Below are positions 50,290 through 58,429 of a stretch of 64,000 bases of DNA, piece after piece. The position numbers were made by a program, and so were the translations under genes. The notes beneath the pieces were generated by a model. It was given only the letters and a program-made list of their open reading frames with translations, had not been told where the DNA came from and did no database searches. Each line of letters opens with the position of its first letter. The stretch's first letter is position 1. The DNA is from Candidatus Eisenbacteria bacterium (GTDB taxonomy: Bacteria; Orphanbacterota; Orphanbacteria; Orphanbacterales; Orphanbacteraceae): NCBI GenBank assembly GCA_016930695.1, contig JAFGGD010000049.1:62001-126000 (forward strand), given 5' to 3'.

Positions 50290-50319
50290 TTGCTTACAAT
50301 TCCATCCAACAGCTATAGT
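50290..50319 (+). promoter_or_regulatory. Putative promoter for the HExxH lipoprotein gene
   Basis: TTGCTT (50290-50295), 18-base spacer, TATAGT (50314-50319), about 115 bases before the ATG at 50436. No copy of the 21-bp operator is present here, which marks the right edge of the putative regulon. Confidence 0.42.
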
Positions 50320-50435
50320 ATGAGGTATCTATACAGGGGCCGGTTCGAGACGAATGTATGCCGGCTCCCTTTGCGAAGATTGAAGGTACCCCCCCGTGAA
50401 ACGGCTGCCGGCATCCACTCTCCAAGGGAGACATC

Positions 50436-52628
50436 ATGAAGCTCCTTCGCGTACTCGCTCTGCTCCCGATCCTGCTTCTCTTCTCCTGCGACCTCTTCAG
50501 TCCGGAAAAAGATGACGATCCCGCGGAGGTGAGCGACGACCTTCTGGGGAGCAAGACCATCGGGGTGGCGGGGGGCGAACTCGACCTGGACAGCATCCGG
50601 GTCATCGTGCCGGCCGGCGCCTTCCGCGAAGAGAACACGATCCGTGTCTCCGTCGAGGACGAGGAGGAGGACTTCGGCGAGTACGGGATCTCCTCCATGT
50701 ATCGGATCGACGGTCTGCCCGGCACCATCGACGAACCGATCCGGCTCCGGCTGAAATACCGCGGCCCCATCGAGGGGGACACGCTCATCGCCGTCGGACG
50801 GATCCTGAACGCCACCACCGAAGACAGCGTGCACGCGTCCTTCCATACCGACCAGGCTGCCGACTCGTCGGGCTATCTGCTTTACGAGCTTCCCGCCGAT
50901 GCCGCCGGGAAGGCGATCGGCAAGGAAGAGGCCCAATCCGCCGGCGAGACGTTCTTTTTCATCATTCTCGGCGGCTACATGGAGGAGCCTTCGGCGAATG
51001 GGCATTTCATTCTGAGCTATCCTCTCGCCTACAGCGCCCAGGGCGCGAAGATGGGCGAGCATTTCGAAGAGGCCTACGATTCCTGCGCGGCGATGGGATA
51101 CGATCTGACCGGAAGGGACTGGGCCGCCGACCCCCCGACCGTTCTGGCCAAACCCTCCTCCCGGTTCAACGGCGCCTATTTCTACAGGATCTCGAAGGTG
51201 AAGAACGATCCTCTCGTGACCGACCAGGAGCTGCGGAAATACATCCCGGTCGGGAGTTTCCAGATCGATCTCGGCATCCTGAACGACGATCCGAAAATGC
51301 GGGCCGTCTGCGGGCACGAGTTCTTCCATCTGGTCCAGAATCTGTACGAGTTTTCTTCTCCCAATATCGAGATCGAACAGAAGTGGCTCAAGGAAGCGGC
51401 TTCCGTATGGATCATGGAGAAATTCTCGAATCTGCCGAACTACGTTCCTCACAGCATCAACGGAAGAGAGATGTACCCGTTCGACGGATGGCAATACGCG
51501 GGCAGGAGCCACGCGCGGACCGGATACGGTCTCTCGGTCATCCTGAAAGGCGTCGTCGAGGCGTACGGCCAGCAGGCGATCCGCAGCATCTTCGAAGAGA
51601 TCCAGGCGGGTGTCTTGCCTTCGCAGGCGGTCGATCCGGTCGATGCGGTCCTCTCGGTCCTGAACGAACCGGTCCCGCAGTTCTGGCACGGCGTGTTGGG
51701 CGCCTACGTGCTGGGTCACTATTACGATAATCAGGTGAATTTCCGATTCCTTGATGAATGGACGAATTTCACGACCTTCACCGTCGATCCGTCGAACAAC
51801 GTGATCCCCGCGACGCTGGAGTACCACGACCTTTCGGGAAGACTGTTCAAGATCCTCCCGGGGGATCTGAGCACGCTGTCGACCGCCCCCCTCTCCTTCA
51901 CCGTCGATGATCCGGCGAATTGCGGGATCCTGGTCTGCAAATACAAGCAGGGGACGGAGATCACCATGGTCGGCGAGGCGTTCCCCGGAGGGAGCGGGCA
52001 GGTGGCGCTGGCCGACGCCAAGCCGCTCTTCGACGCCGGATATGATCTGGTGGTCCTGGTATCCAACAGCACGCACGACGCCGCCTCCAACTACCAGGGC
52101 AAGAACGACGTGGAACTTCTGATCGAGTTGACCGGCTCCGACGTTCTGAACGGCAGCATGGAATTCTACCTCGATACCGCCCGGTTCCAGAGAAGCGACC
52201 AGACCGGTCCCACCACCGCGAACCTGGAAGAGGCCCTCCATTTCAACGGCGCAGTCGGGAGTTTCAGCAACGGCCTTTTTTCCGGGAATTACTCCTACGA
52301 GAGCCTGGGACGGACGTTCTCCGGAAACGTGCGGATCACCTACATCGACAACCCGGCCAGCATCAACGTCCACCTGTCCAACACGATGTCCTATGAAAGC
52401 AGCTGGGGATTCGGCACGGTCACCATCCAGTACACCGTCGATTATAGCGGCCTTTCCTACGACGGAATCGATCCGACCTCGGGCCGGTACGCCTATTCCA
52501 CGAGCGGGAGTTCCACCTGCGGGGCGAGCGTGACCTGGCGAGAGACCAACGCACTGTACACGCAGAATCTGATTTCGTACGACTGCGGCGCCAACGCGTA
52601 CCTCAAGGTCTACGTCGATTCGCGCTAG
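50436..52628 (+). CDS. Lipoprotein with HExxH zinc-metalloprotease-like motif
   Basis: A 730-residue protein with lipoprotein signal (VLALLPILLLFSC, Cys near 18). Residues about 40-130 look like a ZU5-type beta domain (GGELDLDSIRVIVPAGAFRE). The central region (about 180-460) contains VCGHEFFHLVQNLYE near residue 293, a zinc-binding HExxH, followed 23 residues later by WLKEAASVWIME, whose Glu could be the third ligand (gluzincin-like spacing). The C-terminal part (about 480-730) is beta-rich and without known motif. Such proteins are usually extracellular proteases or inactive relatives. It lies behind the GH30 but has its own promoter, so a role in glucan use is not implied. Confidence 0.62.
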   Translation: MKLLRVLALLPILLLFSCDLFSPEKDDDPAEVSDDLLGSKTIGVAGGELDLDSIRVIVPAGAFREENTIRVSVEDEEEDFGEYGISSMYRIDGLPGTIDEPIRLRLKYRGPIEGDTLIAVGRILNATTEDSVHASFHTDQAADSSGYLLYELPADAAGKAIGKEEAQSAGETFFFIILGGYMEEPSANGHFILSYPLAYSAQGAKMGEHFEEAYDSCAAMGYDLTGRDWAADPPTVLAKPSSRFNGAYFYRISKVKNDPLVTDQELRKYIPVGSFQIDLGILNDDPKMRAVCGHEFFHLVQNLYEFSSPNIEIEQKWLKEAASVWIMEKFSNLPNYVPHSINGREMYPFDGWQYAGRSHARTGYGLSVILKGVVEAYGQQAIRSIFEEIQAGVLPSQAVDPVDAVLSVLNEPVPQFWHGVLGAYVLGHYYDNQVNFRFLDEWTNFTTFTVDPSNNVIPATLEYHDLSGRLFKILPGDLSTLSTAPLSFTVDDPANCGILVCKYKQGTEITMVGEAFPGGSGQVALADAKPLFDAGYDLVVLVSNSTHDAASNYQGKNDVELLIELTGSDVLNGSMEFYLDTARFQRSDQTGPTTANLEEALHFNGAVGSFSNGLFSGNYSYESLGRTFSGNVRITYIDNPASINVHLSNTMSYESSWGFGTVTIQYTVDYSGLSYDGIDPTSGRYAYSTSGSSTCGASVTWRETNALYTQNLISYDCGANAYLKVYVDSR

Positions 52629-52931
52629 CTGGCGGATGGAGGATGGGAATGATATCGTATGATTTCTTTCGTAATCTTCGCATAGAGTAAAGGAGAGGGG
52701 ATCTGGTACTCGATCGAGTCTAGTGGAGGTTGACTAAACCTTTACGAAATAATGTGAAGAGTCACCATGTGGCGGAAAGAATCTACCCCGAAGCTGAAAA
52801 AGTCATCGAGATTTAAGAAGAGCGGGTGACGGAGCCTATGAGGAAGACCGTATTGATGGTCTTCCTTGTTAGAGTTACACTGCAGCGGGTGAAGTAGTCG
52901 GCTCGCAGTCTGGGAGAGAAGGGATGTGGGG
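52629..52931 (+). other. Intergenic stretch before the restriction-modification island
   Basis: About 300 bases of lower GC than the left neighbour. A 9-bp stem GGAAGACC-type hairpin with a GTATTGAT loop lies at about 52842-52866. TTGACT near 52729 could be a -35 box, but no -10 box of good quality is at the right distance. No gene is seen. The base composition changes here from GC-rich to mixed, marking the left edge of the island. Confidence 0.35.
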
Positions 52932-54059
52932 ATGATGTGTATCACTGCGAAGGAAAGGCTCGAAACTCGGAGATCAGTAAAATTGCCTAGGGCTCTCGAC
53001 TTCTTTGCTGGAGCTGGTCTTGCGACCGAAGGATTGCGTTTATCCTTCGACGTCGTATGGGCTAACGATATTTGTCCCAAAAAGGCAAGAGTCTACTTAG
53101 CAAACCACCCTCGCGAAGGATTCGAGCTAAGTCCCATTGAGAAGGTGCGAGGCTCTAATCTGCCGGAAGCTGATCTTTCTTGGGCAAGCTTTCCATGCCA
53201 GGATTTGTCCTTGGCGGGGAAGCTGGGGGGGATCGATAAAGCGCGCAGCGGCCTTGTTTGGCACTGGCTACGTGTGATGGATGAGATGCAGCGCCGTCCC
53301 CCCATGGTTGTAGCTGAAAATGTAATCGGTCTCCTTTCCGCAGCTAAAGGAGAGCACTACAGGCTTCTGCATCAGGCGTTAGAGAAGCGTGGCTACCGGG
53401 TAGGTCCGATTGTGCTTGACGCTGTCCATTGGGTTCCCCAATCCCGCCCCAGGGTTTTCGTAATAGGTATTAAACACGGTCCCGACTTAACGGGTCTCAC
53501 GGCACCAGTACCCGGGTGGCTGCATCCGGCATCCGTCCGTCGGGCTTGCTCGGGTCTCAACGACTTGCTCTGGTGGCGGATGCCAATGCCCAGGCCTAGA
53601 CAAAGCAATCTTGCGGAGATACTAGATCCCGAGGCTAAGCCTCACGAAGAAGACATCTCCGACCGAAACCTCGAGTTAATCCCACACGAGCACTGGCAGA
53701 AGATGAAGATGGCTATTAAAGCTGGGACTCGTGTGTTCGCGGGCTACAAAAGGACGAGGACCAGGGGGCAGACCCTAGAACTTAGATTCGATGGGATTGC
53801 TGGATGTCTTCGAACACCTGGTGGGGGAAGCAGCCGCCAATTGGTTGTAGTATGGAACAATGGTAAGCCGCATACGCGATTGCTGACTGTCACCGAGACT
53901 GCACGTCTGATGGGTGCAAGGAAGTCCTACAAGGTGCCCGGATCGTATAATGACGGTTACAAGGCCATGGGTGACGGAGTTGCGGTGCCTTCAGTAAGAT
54001 TCTTGAGCAAGCACTTATTGTCATCTTTAGCTACACTTGTCGATACGGAGGAGGCGTGA
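52932..54059 (+). CDS. DNA (cytosine-5) methyltransferase of a type II restriction-modification system
   Basis: A 375-residue protein with the ordered C5-methyltransferase motifs: I DFFAGAGLATEGL (near 24), IV SFPCQDLSLAG with catalytic Cys (near 86), VI VVAENVIG (near 128), VIII QSRPRVFVIG (near 170), a target-recognition region (about 190-300) and IX-X RLLTVTETARLMG plus MGDGVAVPSV. It methylates cytosine in a short site and protects host DNA from the partner nuclease. Codon use is visibly less GC-biased than in neighbours. The stop overlaps the next gene's GTG (GTGA). Starts at 52932 or 52935. Confidence 0.93.
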   Translation: MMCITAKERLETRRSVKLPRALDFFAGAGLATEGLRLSFDVVWANDICPKKARVYLANHPREGFELSPIEKVRGSNLPEADLSWASFPCQDLSLAGKLGGIDKARSGLVWHWLRVMDEMQRRPPMVVAENVIGLLSAAKGEHYRLLHQALEKRGYRVGPIVLDAVHWVPQSRPRVFVIGIKHGPDLTGLTAPVPGWLHPASVRRACSGLNDLLWWRMPMPRPRQSNLAEILDPEAKPHEEDISDRNLELIPHEHWQKMKMAIKAGTRVFAGYKRTRTRGQTLELRFDGIAGCLRTPGGGSSRQLVVVWNNGKPHTRLLTVTETARLMGARKSYKVPGSYNDGYKAMGDGVAVPSVRFLSKHLLSSLATLVDTEEA

Positions 54060-54985
54060 ACTCACTTTATAATCTCCTCAGCTCTTTCGCTCGTAGCCAT
54101 GGGATTAAAGGAAAGAGTCCTCTATGTGTTGTTCTTGTAGTAACTCGCCATGCGCAGATCCAGGGGTTACCCCTTGAACCTGAGCTGATGCTCACGAAGA
54201 GAGGGGGGCAGGTTCGTGGATTAGGCAAAGCCGCGGTTCAGAAGATCCTGGCCGAGCATGAGATCTTCCGTACTCTTGCGGAGGAAGGTGGCCGAACAAG
54301 TCGCGGAAGCATCGGCAATATGAAGGAGTATGTAGAGTTTCTGAACGGACTCGCTCGTTCGGGAGAGGTTGATCTTGAGTCAGTGGAGAATTTCTGGATC
54401 GACCGTGTAAAGAATTTTTTCGCCTCAAAGCCATTTTCTCTCCGTTTGGATTTCTCTAAGTCAATCCGCTCTGTGGTTCGCGACCTTTTACTGCAAGCTG
54501 AACGTCGGCAGAAAGAAGGATCGGGAACAATGGTTCTCGGGACAGTTCTCCAGCATCTCGTAGGCGCGAAACTCGATCTCGTATTAGAGACCGAGATCGA
54601 ACACCGGGGGGCATCAGTCAAGGATGAGGGCGCAGGGTATGACGCCGACTTTCTTATCGAGGATGCGGCAATTCATGTAACGACATCTCCAGCAGAAGCT
54701 CTGCTGCGAAAATGCAAAAAGAACCTGGATGGCGGATTAAGGCCGATAATTATCACGATTGAAAAGGGAGTAACTGCGGCGGAGATGTTCGCCGACCAAC
54801 GCGGCGTAGCTGATCGGGTTGATGTGTTTGACGGTGAGCAGTTCCTAGCCGGAAACCTCTATGAGCTGGGGGGGTTTGGCAGAGACGGAAGAAGAACTAC
54901 TGCGAAAAATCTAATCGCTAGATATAACAAGATCGTCTCCGAATGTGAAACAGATCCAGGTCTCCGCATCGAAATCTCCACATGA
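54056..54985 (+). CDS. DUF4928-like type II restriction endonuclease
   Basis: A 309-residue protein, GTG start overlapping the methyltransferase stop. Recognisable family blocks are LTKRGGQVRGLGKAAVQKIL, LAEEGGRTSRGSIGNMKEYV and DFSKSIRSVVRDLLLQAERR, known from DUF4928 proteins that neighbour Dcm-type methyltransferases. The later YDADFLIEDAAIHVTTSP could be the core of a PD-(D/E)xK-like nuclease, but the catalytic residues are not certain. The position between methyltransferase and vsr supports the restriction role. AT-richer than the chromosome around it. Confidence 0.75.
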   Translation: MNSLYNLLSSFARSHGIKGKSPLCVVLVVTRHAQIQGLPLEPELMLTKRGGQVRGLGKAAVQKILAEHEIFRTLAEEGGRTSRGSIGNMKEYVEFLNGLARSGEVDLESVENFWIDRVKNFFASKPFSLRLDFSKSIRSVVRDLLLQAERRQKEGSGTMVLGTVLQHLVGAKLDLVLETEIEHRGASVKDEGAGYDADFLIEDAAIHVTTSPAEALLRKCKKNLDGGLRPIIITIEKGVTAAEMFADQRGVADRVDVFDGEQFLAGNLYELGGFGRDGRRTTAKNLIARYNKIVSECETDPGLRIEIST

Positions 54986-55398
54986 CAGATACTTTAGAGC
55001 CAGAAAAGCGCAGTTGGGTAATGTCACGTGTCCGTTCCAAGGACACTTCACCGGAAATAACCGTACGCTCGCTTGTGCATCGCCTTGGTTTCCGGTTCAG
55101 ATTACATCGCCGAGATCTTCCAGGTACACCCGACTTGGTGTTCCCTTCCCGACATATGGTCATCTTCGTGCATGGTTGCTTTTGGCATGGTCACCGATGC
55201 AGGAGGGGAAACCGGATTCCGAAGACCAATCGGTCGTATTGGATCGACAAGATCAACCGGAACAAGGCTCGTGACAGACTGCAGCGAGGGCGCCTTCGTC
55301 GTCTGGGCTGGCGAGTTATGGTTGTCTGGGAGTGCCAGCTTTCGGATCTAGACCGTCTTGAACGAAGAATCATCGGCTTTCTCAATAGTGACTCCTAA
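54982..55398 (+). CDS. vsr: Very short patch repair endonuclease Vsr
   Basis: A 138-residue protein, ATG overlapping the preceding TGA. It has the full Vsr pattern: RSWVMSRVRSKDTSPEITVR, LGFRFRLHRRDLPGTPDLVF with catalytic Asp, FVHGCFWHGHRC with the two His, the RIPKTNRSYWIDKINRNKARD segment and a closing VVWECQL. It nicks at T:G mismatches formed when 5-methylcytosine deaminates within the methyltransferase's site, and so repairs damage caused by its neighbour. Third gene of the transferred restriction-modification operon. Confidence 0.95.
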   Translation: MTDTLEPEKRSWVMSRVRSKDTSPEITVRSLVHRLGFRFRLHRRDLPGTPDLVFPSRHMVIFVHGCFWHGHRCRRGNRIPKTNRSYWIDKINRNKARDRLQRGRLRRLGWRVMVVWECQLSDLDRLERRIIGFLNSDS

Positions 55399-55512
55399 GA
55401 ACCACTCTGAACCTGCTAAACGTCATGTGTCCGTACCCACTACAGGTCTCACCAGGATAACCAAGGGATCATGAGCTCTCAGCGGTAGAGGTTTGATTTT
55501 TCCATTGAAAAT

Positions 55513-55539
55513 CCCGTACCCGCCCAAGTTTTTGGAGAC
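55513..55539 (+). repeat. Dispersed 27-bp repeat, copy 1
   Basis: CCCGTACCCGCCCAAG followed by TTTTTGGAGAC. It matches copy 2 at 57687-57713 at 25 of 27 positions, and the similarity extends loosely into an AATCCGCG word after each copy. The two copies flank the lipoprotein gene 55990-57627 in direct orientation. Confidence 0.6.
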
Positions 55540-55561
55540 GGTTAATCCGCGGATTTCTCAG

Positions 55562-55680
55562 ATTCCGGGGACACAATCCGTAATTCGTTACCCCCATCGC
55601 GCCGGTGGACAACTCTTCCGGACTGAACCAAAACGGAATTCCGTATCGTGTCCCCGGAATGCGCGTGTCCCCGGAATGCG
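55562..55680. repeat. REP-like inverted repeat with GTGTCCCCGGAAT arms
   Basis: The left arm ATTCCGGGGACAC-AATCCGTAATTC (55562-55586) is inverted at 55636-55660 (GAATTCCGTATCG-TGTCCCCGGAAT), with 3 mismatches over 25 bases. A second GTGTCCCCGGAATGCG unit follows at 55665-55680. Such GGGGACA-type palindromes are typical of elements mobilised by REP-associated Y1 transposases. No transposase gene is in the window. The remaining gap 55399-55989 holds no gene that I can support. Confidence 0.6.
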
Positions 55681-55989
55681 CCCCGGTTTCCCCCCGCCTG
55701 AGAGCCACGGCGAAAGCATGCTTCCCGGCGGGAAGTGGGCAAACGCCGTGGCCTGCTCGAATGGGTGACGAATGCTCCCTCCCGTAGTCCGCGCCGGATA
55801 TGGACAGTCCCGATATTCCGGTGCTATCTTTCTAGTGTTCTGATTGATGATGATCCCACGAACCACGTCTTCGAACGGTACCTTCCGCACTTCCTCGATT
55901 CAGAACGACGATTGCTTCTAAGCTCTGGCGGTCATCCGGGATACCCGGAAAAGCCTTTGGTCTGACGACGCGGAGAAAGAAGGTCGACT

Positions 55990-57627
55990 ATGCGCCCCGC
56001 CAAATGGAGACGTCTCGTATCCGTTCTCTGTTCCTTCCTCCTCGTGGCCCATACGCCGCTGGCGTTCGTGGGGTGCGGATCGGGTGGAGAAGACACGTCG
56101 GGCGTGACGGACACCGGGCCGCCGTCCCTCTCCGCCGCCGCCGCCGAGCCGCTCGGCTTCCTCACCGTTTCCCACGGATCGATCCGGGCGGGATCCACGG
56201 TCGCGGTCGAATTCCGAGGTGCCGGCGATTACTTGATTCACGTGGAAACGTCCGACACCGACAAGGGAAGCGCGAAGGTCGTGGTCCCCCCGTTTATCGA
56301 TATGGCGACGGGGCTCCCCTCGTCGGGGAAGGTTACGGTTGCGATCGGCGACTATGAAACCGACGACTCGCTGACGATTCTCCCTCTCCCCACCCTCGAT
56401 GGCGTCGACGGGGGCGAGGTGCTGCTCGAACTGCTCCATGTGGCGGTGGCGGAATACGAGGACGCGGAGGAGAATCTCGAGGATCTCTACGACGAAGCGG
56501 GCGGCGCCGTGAACGTCGACACCTCCCTCGCCTTCATCGGTGAACAGATCGCTGTTCTCGAAAGGATGATCGAGCAGATCGAGGAGGAAGGCGCGCTCGA
56601 TATCGAACTGGAGTCCGGCGTGACAATGCTCACGGCGGACCAGTTATCGATCGTGGATCGTCTGATCGCCGCCTCGCTTCGCGGCATCGCGGAGGAACTG
56701 GAGATTCCGAACTGGTCCTCCACCCGCTCTTTCTCCTTCCAACGGACAGTATCGAGCGATGAACCTCTGGTGGATGTCCAGGTGGTGGTGGATGAAATCA
56801 AGGACCGGGGGGTCGAGGGAGGAAGGGCGTACCTCGGCATGTTCATACTGACCTGCACGATCGCCGGCTTCCTCGTCGGCGGTCCGGTGGGAGGCGTGAT
56901 CGGCGCCTCCCTCGGATTGTATGCGGCCTGGACCGGCGCTGCGCTCGATCTGGGCGCCTCCGCCTTGACGAACGAAAACAGCGAAGCCCTCCTCACGGAC
57001 GAGGAAGGGGACTTCACGATCACGAGAGACGTGATCGACCAGGTGATCCGTGTCGGGAGCCAGTTCGCTTCGGGGCTCTCCGGGCTGGCCGGCAGACTGG
57101 GGAACGTCATCTCCAACTGGCTGACCTACCGGGATACCGCGGAAGCGCTGGACAACGTGATGAACGGGGAAAACGGAGACGGGGACAACGGGGATGGCGA
57201 CGGGAACGGGGACGAATACGGCACCTACATTCACGTCGCTTATTACGTGAACACCGACGGCACGGAAGGGATGGATCCGGGCGACGCGCAGATCTTCCTC
57301 ACCGGGAATCCCGTCTTGCCGACCATCAACTGGACGATTCCGGAGGACGTGCTCGCTGTCGGCGTTCTCGTGCAACCGGCCGATGCATGGTACGCCATCA
57401 CCTGCACCAACATCGGCACGCCGGAGCACCCGGTGTACGACCCGATTACCTCACCGCTGCTCTACGGCGATTACACCGTGCCCAATACGGAAGTCTGGGA
57501 AGCCTTCGGAGTCGTCACCGAACCGACACGCCAGCTGTTGATCGAAATGAGCGTCCCCTATGAGGTGTGGATCGCCACGATCGAAGGTAAGTACGCCAAA
57601 CTCCTCTTTCAGATCCGTCGGAAGTGA
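55990..57627 (+). CDS. Lipoprotein of unknown function with hydrophobic hairpin
   Basis: A 545-residue protein with a signal peptide ending in a lipobox-like AFVGCG (Cys near 29). Residues about 50-120 (LGFLTVSHGSIRAGSTVAVE and following) look like an IPT/Ig-like domain. Residues about 140-260 are helical and acidic. Residues about 280-330 form a hydrophobic Gly-rich hairpin (MFILTCTIAGFLVGGPVGGV then GASLGLYAAWTGAALDLG) that could insert into membrane. A Gly-Asn-Asp linker (about 395-412) leads to a C-terminal beta domain (about 415-545). No recognisable family. A GAAGG ribosome site precedes the ATG. Flanked by repeats, so it may belong to the same variable segment as the restriction-modification genes, though its GC content is like the chromosome. 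Confidence 0.55.
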   Translation: MRPAKWRRLVSVLCSFLLVAHTPLAFVGCGSGGEDTSGVTDTGPPSLSAAAAEPLGFLTVSHGSIRAGSTVAVEFRGAGDYLIHVETSDTDKGSAKVVVPPFIDMATGLPSSGKVTVAIGDYETDDSLTILPLPTLDGVDGGEVLLELLHVAVAEYEDAEENLEDLYDEAGGAVNVDTSLAFIGEQIAVLERMIEQIEEEGALDIELESGVTMLTADQLSIVDRLIAASLRGIAEELEIPNWSSTRSFSFQRTVSSDEPLVDVQVVVDEIKDRGVEGGRAYLGMFILTCTIAGFLVGGPVGGVIGASLGLYAAWTGAALDLGASALTNENSEALLTDEEGDFTITRDVIDQVIRVGSQFASGLSGLAGRLGNVISNWLTYRDTAEALDNVMNGENGDGDNGDGDGNGDEYGTYIHVAYYVNTDGTEGMDPGDAQIFLTGNPVLPTINWTIPEDVLAVGVLVQPADAWYAITCTNIGTPEHPVYDPITSPLLYGDYTVPNTEVWEAFGVVTEPTRQLLIEMSVPYEVWIATIEGKYAKLLFQIRRK

Positions 57628-57686
57628 TGTGCCCATTCCCTGCTCCGGGAACGGCGATCGAGGCGGCGATCAAGCTCCTCGAGATG

Positions 57687-57713
57687 CCCGTATCCGCTCA
57701 AGTTTTTGGAGAC
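57687..57713 (+). repeat. Dispersed 27-bp repeat, copy 2
   Basis: CCCGTATCCGCTCAAG followed by TTTTTGGAGAC. It is directly followed by a partial duplication (ATTTTGGAGAC, 57714-57724) and GGGGAATCCGCG. See copy 1 at 55513. Confidence 0.6.
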
Positions 57714-57770
57714 ATTTTGGAGACGGGGAATCCGCGAATCCCTAACGCCTTGCGGCGCAAGTAGTTAGGA

Positions 57771-58127
57771 GGTGGAGGCGGCGGGAATCGAACCCGCGTC
57801 CGAAAGCGGTTCCACGGAGGAGTCTACGTGCGTAGTGCGGTCTTTTGTCGTCATCCTCGCGAAGCTCCGGCCGGCAGGATCCTCGCAGGACCGAGCCCTA
57901 AGTTCTCGCCTCTTCCCTCGGGCCAAGGGTCGAGGCCAGCCCGTGATTAACGACGCCCGCTTCTCCCCCCACGGGCAGGGGAAGGGCGAACGGACCACCT
58001 GTTATTTAGGCGGCCAAAGCCAAGTTATCGTTGGCAGTTGTGTTTTCCCGCCGGTATTTACGAGGTCGGCGAGATCCTCGGCACGCGGCCCCCGCTTACT
58101 GCGCCCCCGTCGAATCCATTCGCCCCC
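57771..58127 (-). ncRNA. ssrA: Transfer-messenger RNA (tmRNA)
   Basis: The 5' end on the minus strand is GGGGGCG then AATGGATTCGACGGGG, the standard tmRNA opening. The 3' end has a T-arm GCGGG-TTCGATT-CCCGC and acceptor strand CGCCTCC (57780-57774), which pairs with the 5' GGGGGCG with one G-U. The tag frame at 58035-58006 encodes ANDNLALAA followed by TAA, an LAA-type proteolysis tag. With SmpB it frees stalled ribosomes. After the discriminator A the genome reads CCT, so the terminal A of CCA must be added enzymatically. Length about 357 bases, one-piece type. Confidence 0.95.
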
Positions 58128-58233
58128 TTACCGGAAGTGTCGATTCGCCGGCTGCCGAGCGGCCGTCCCTTACAATATCGCCCGAAAAGCCCCTCCCGGC
58201 AAGGGTTTTGCCGCGCCGGCGCCCGATTTTCCG

Positions 58234-58262
58234 TTGACACTCCTCCGCCGGGGATGTTAGTT
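58234..58262 (+). promoter_or_regulatory. Promoter of tRNA-Lys
   Basis: TTGACA (58234-58239), 17-base spacer, TTAGTT (58257-58262), 35 bases before the tRNA 5' end. Confidence 0.6.
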
Positions 58263-58297
58263 TGCCTAGTCGAGGCCGACGCCGATTTTTTTTGTTC

Positions 58298-58373
58298 GGG
58301 CCGTTAGCTCAATTGGCAGAGCACCTGACTCTTAATCAGTAGGTTGAAGGTTCGATTCCTTCACGGCCCACCA
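58298..58373 (+). tRNA. tRNA-Lys (anticodon CTT)
   Basis: A 76-base cloverleaf: acceptor GGGCCGT pairs with ACGGCCC; D-arm GCTC-AATTGGCA-GAGC; anticodon stem CTGA-type with loop CTCTTAA (anticodon CTT, reads AAG); T-arm TTCGATT loop; genomically encoded CCA at 58371-58373. Confidence 0.95.
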
Positions 58374-58377
58374 AAAC

Positions 58378-58412
58378 AACGCCCCCGCCGGGAGTCCGGT
58401 AGGGGCGTTCTT
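58378..58412 (+). terminator. Hairpin behind tRNA-Lys
   Basis: The stem is AACGCCCC (58378-58385) with GGGGCGTT (58402-58409); an inner CCGG/CCGG pairing may extend it. It is followed by CTT, only weakly T-rich. On the other strand it precedes TGTTTTGG and lies just after the end of the glycosyltransferase gene, so it may serve that gene too. Confidence 0.5.
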
Positions 58413-58429
58413 GCAATGAGTTGCACCAC

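Noticed and set aside
53093-53305. Small minus-strand frames inside the methyltransferase and endonuclease genes as an antisense regulator or C protein
   Set aside because: No helix-turn-helix pattern, no ribosome site, and fully overlapped by conserved methyltransferase motifs.
55513-57724. CRISPR-like array suggested by the recurring TTTTTGGAGAC words
   Set aside because: Only two full copies, 2.2 kb apart, no regular spacers and no cas genes.
58298-58320. TTTGTTCGG word just before and into tRNA-Lys, resembling half of the 21-bp operator
   Set aside because: The second arm is absent (the tRNA acceptor and D-arm follow), so it is not a palindrome and is explained by the tRNA sequence.
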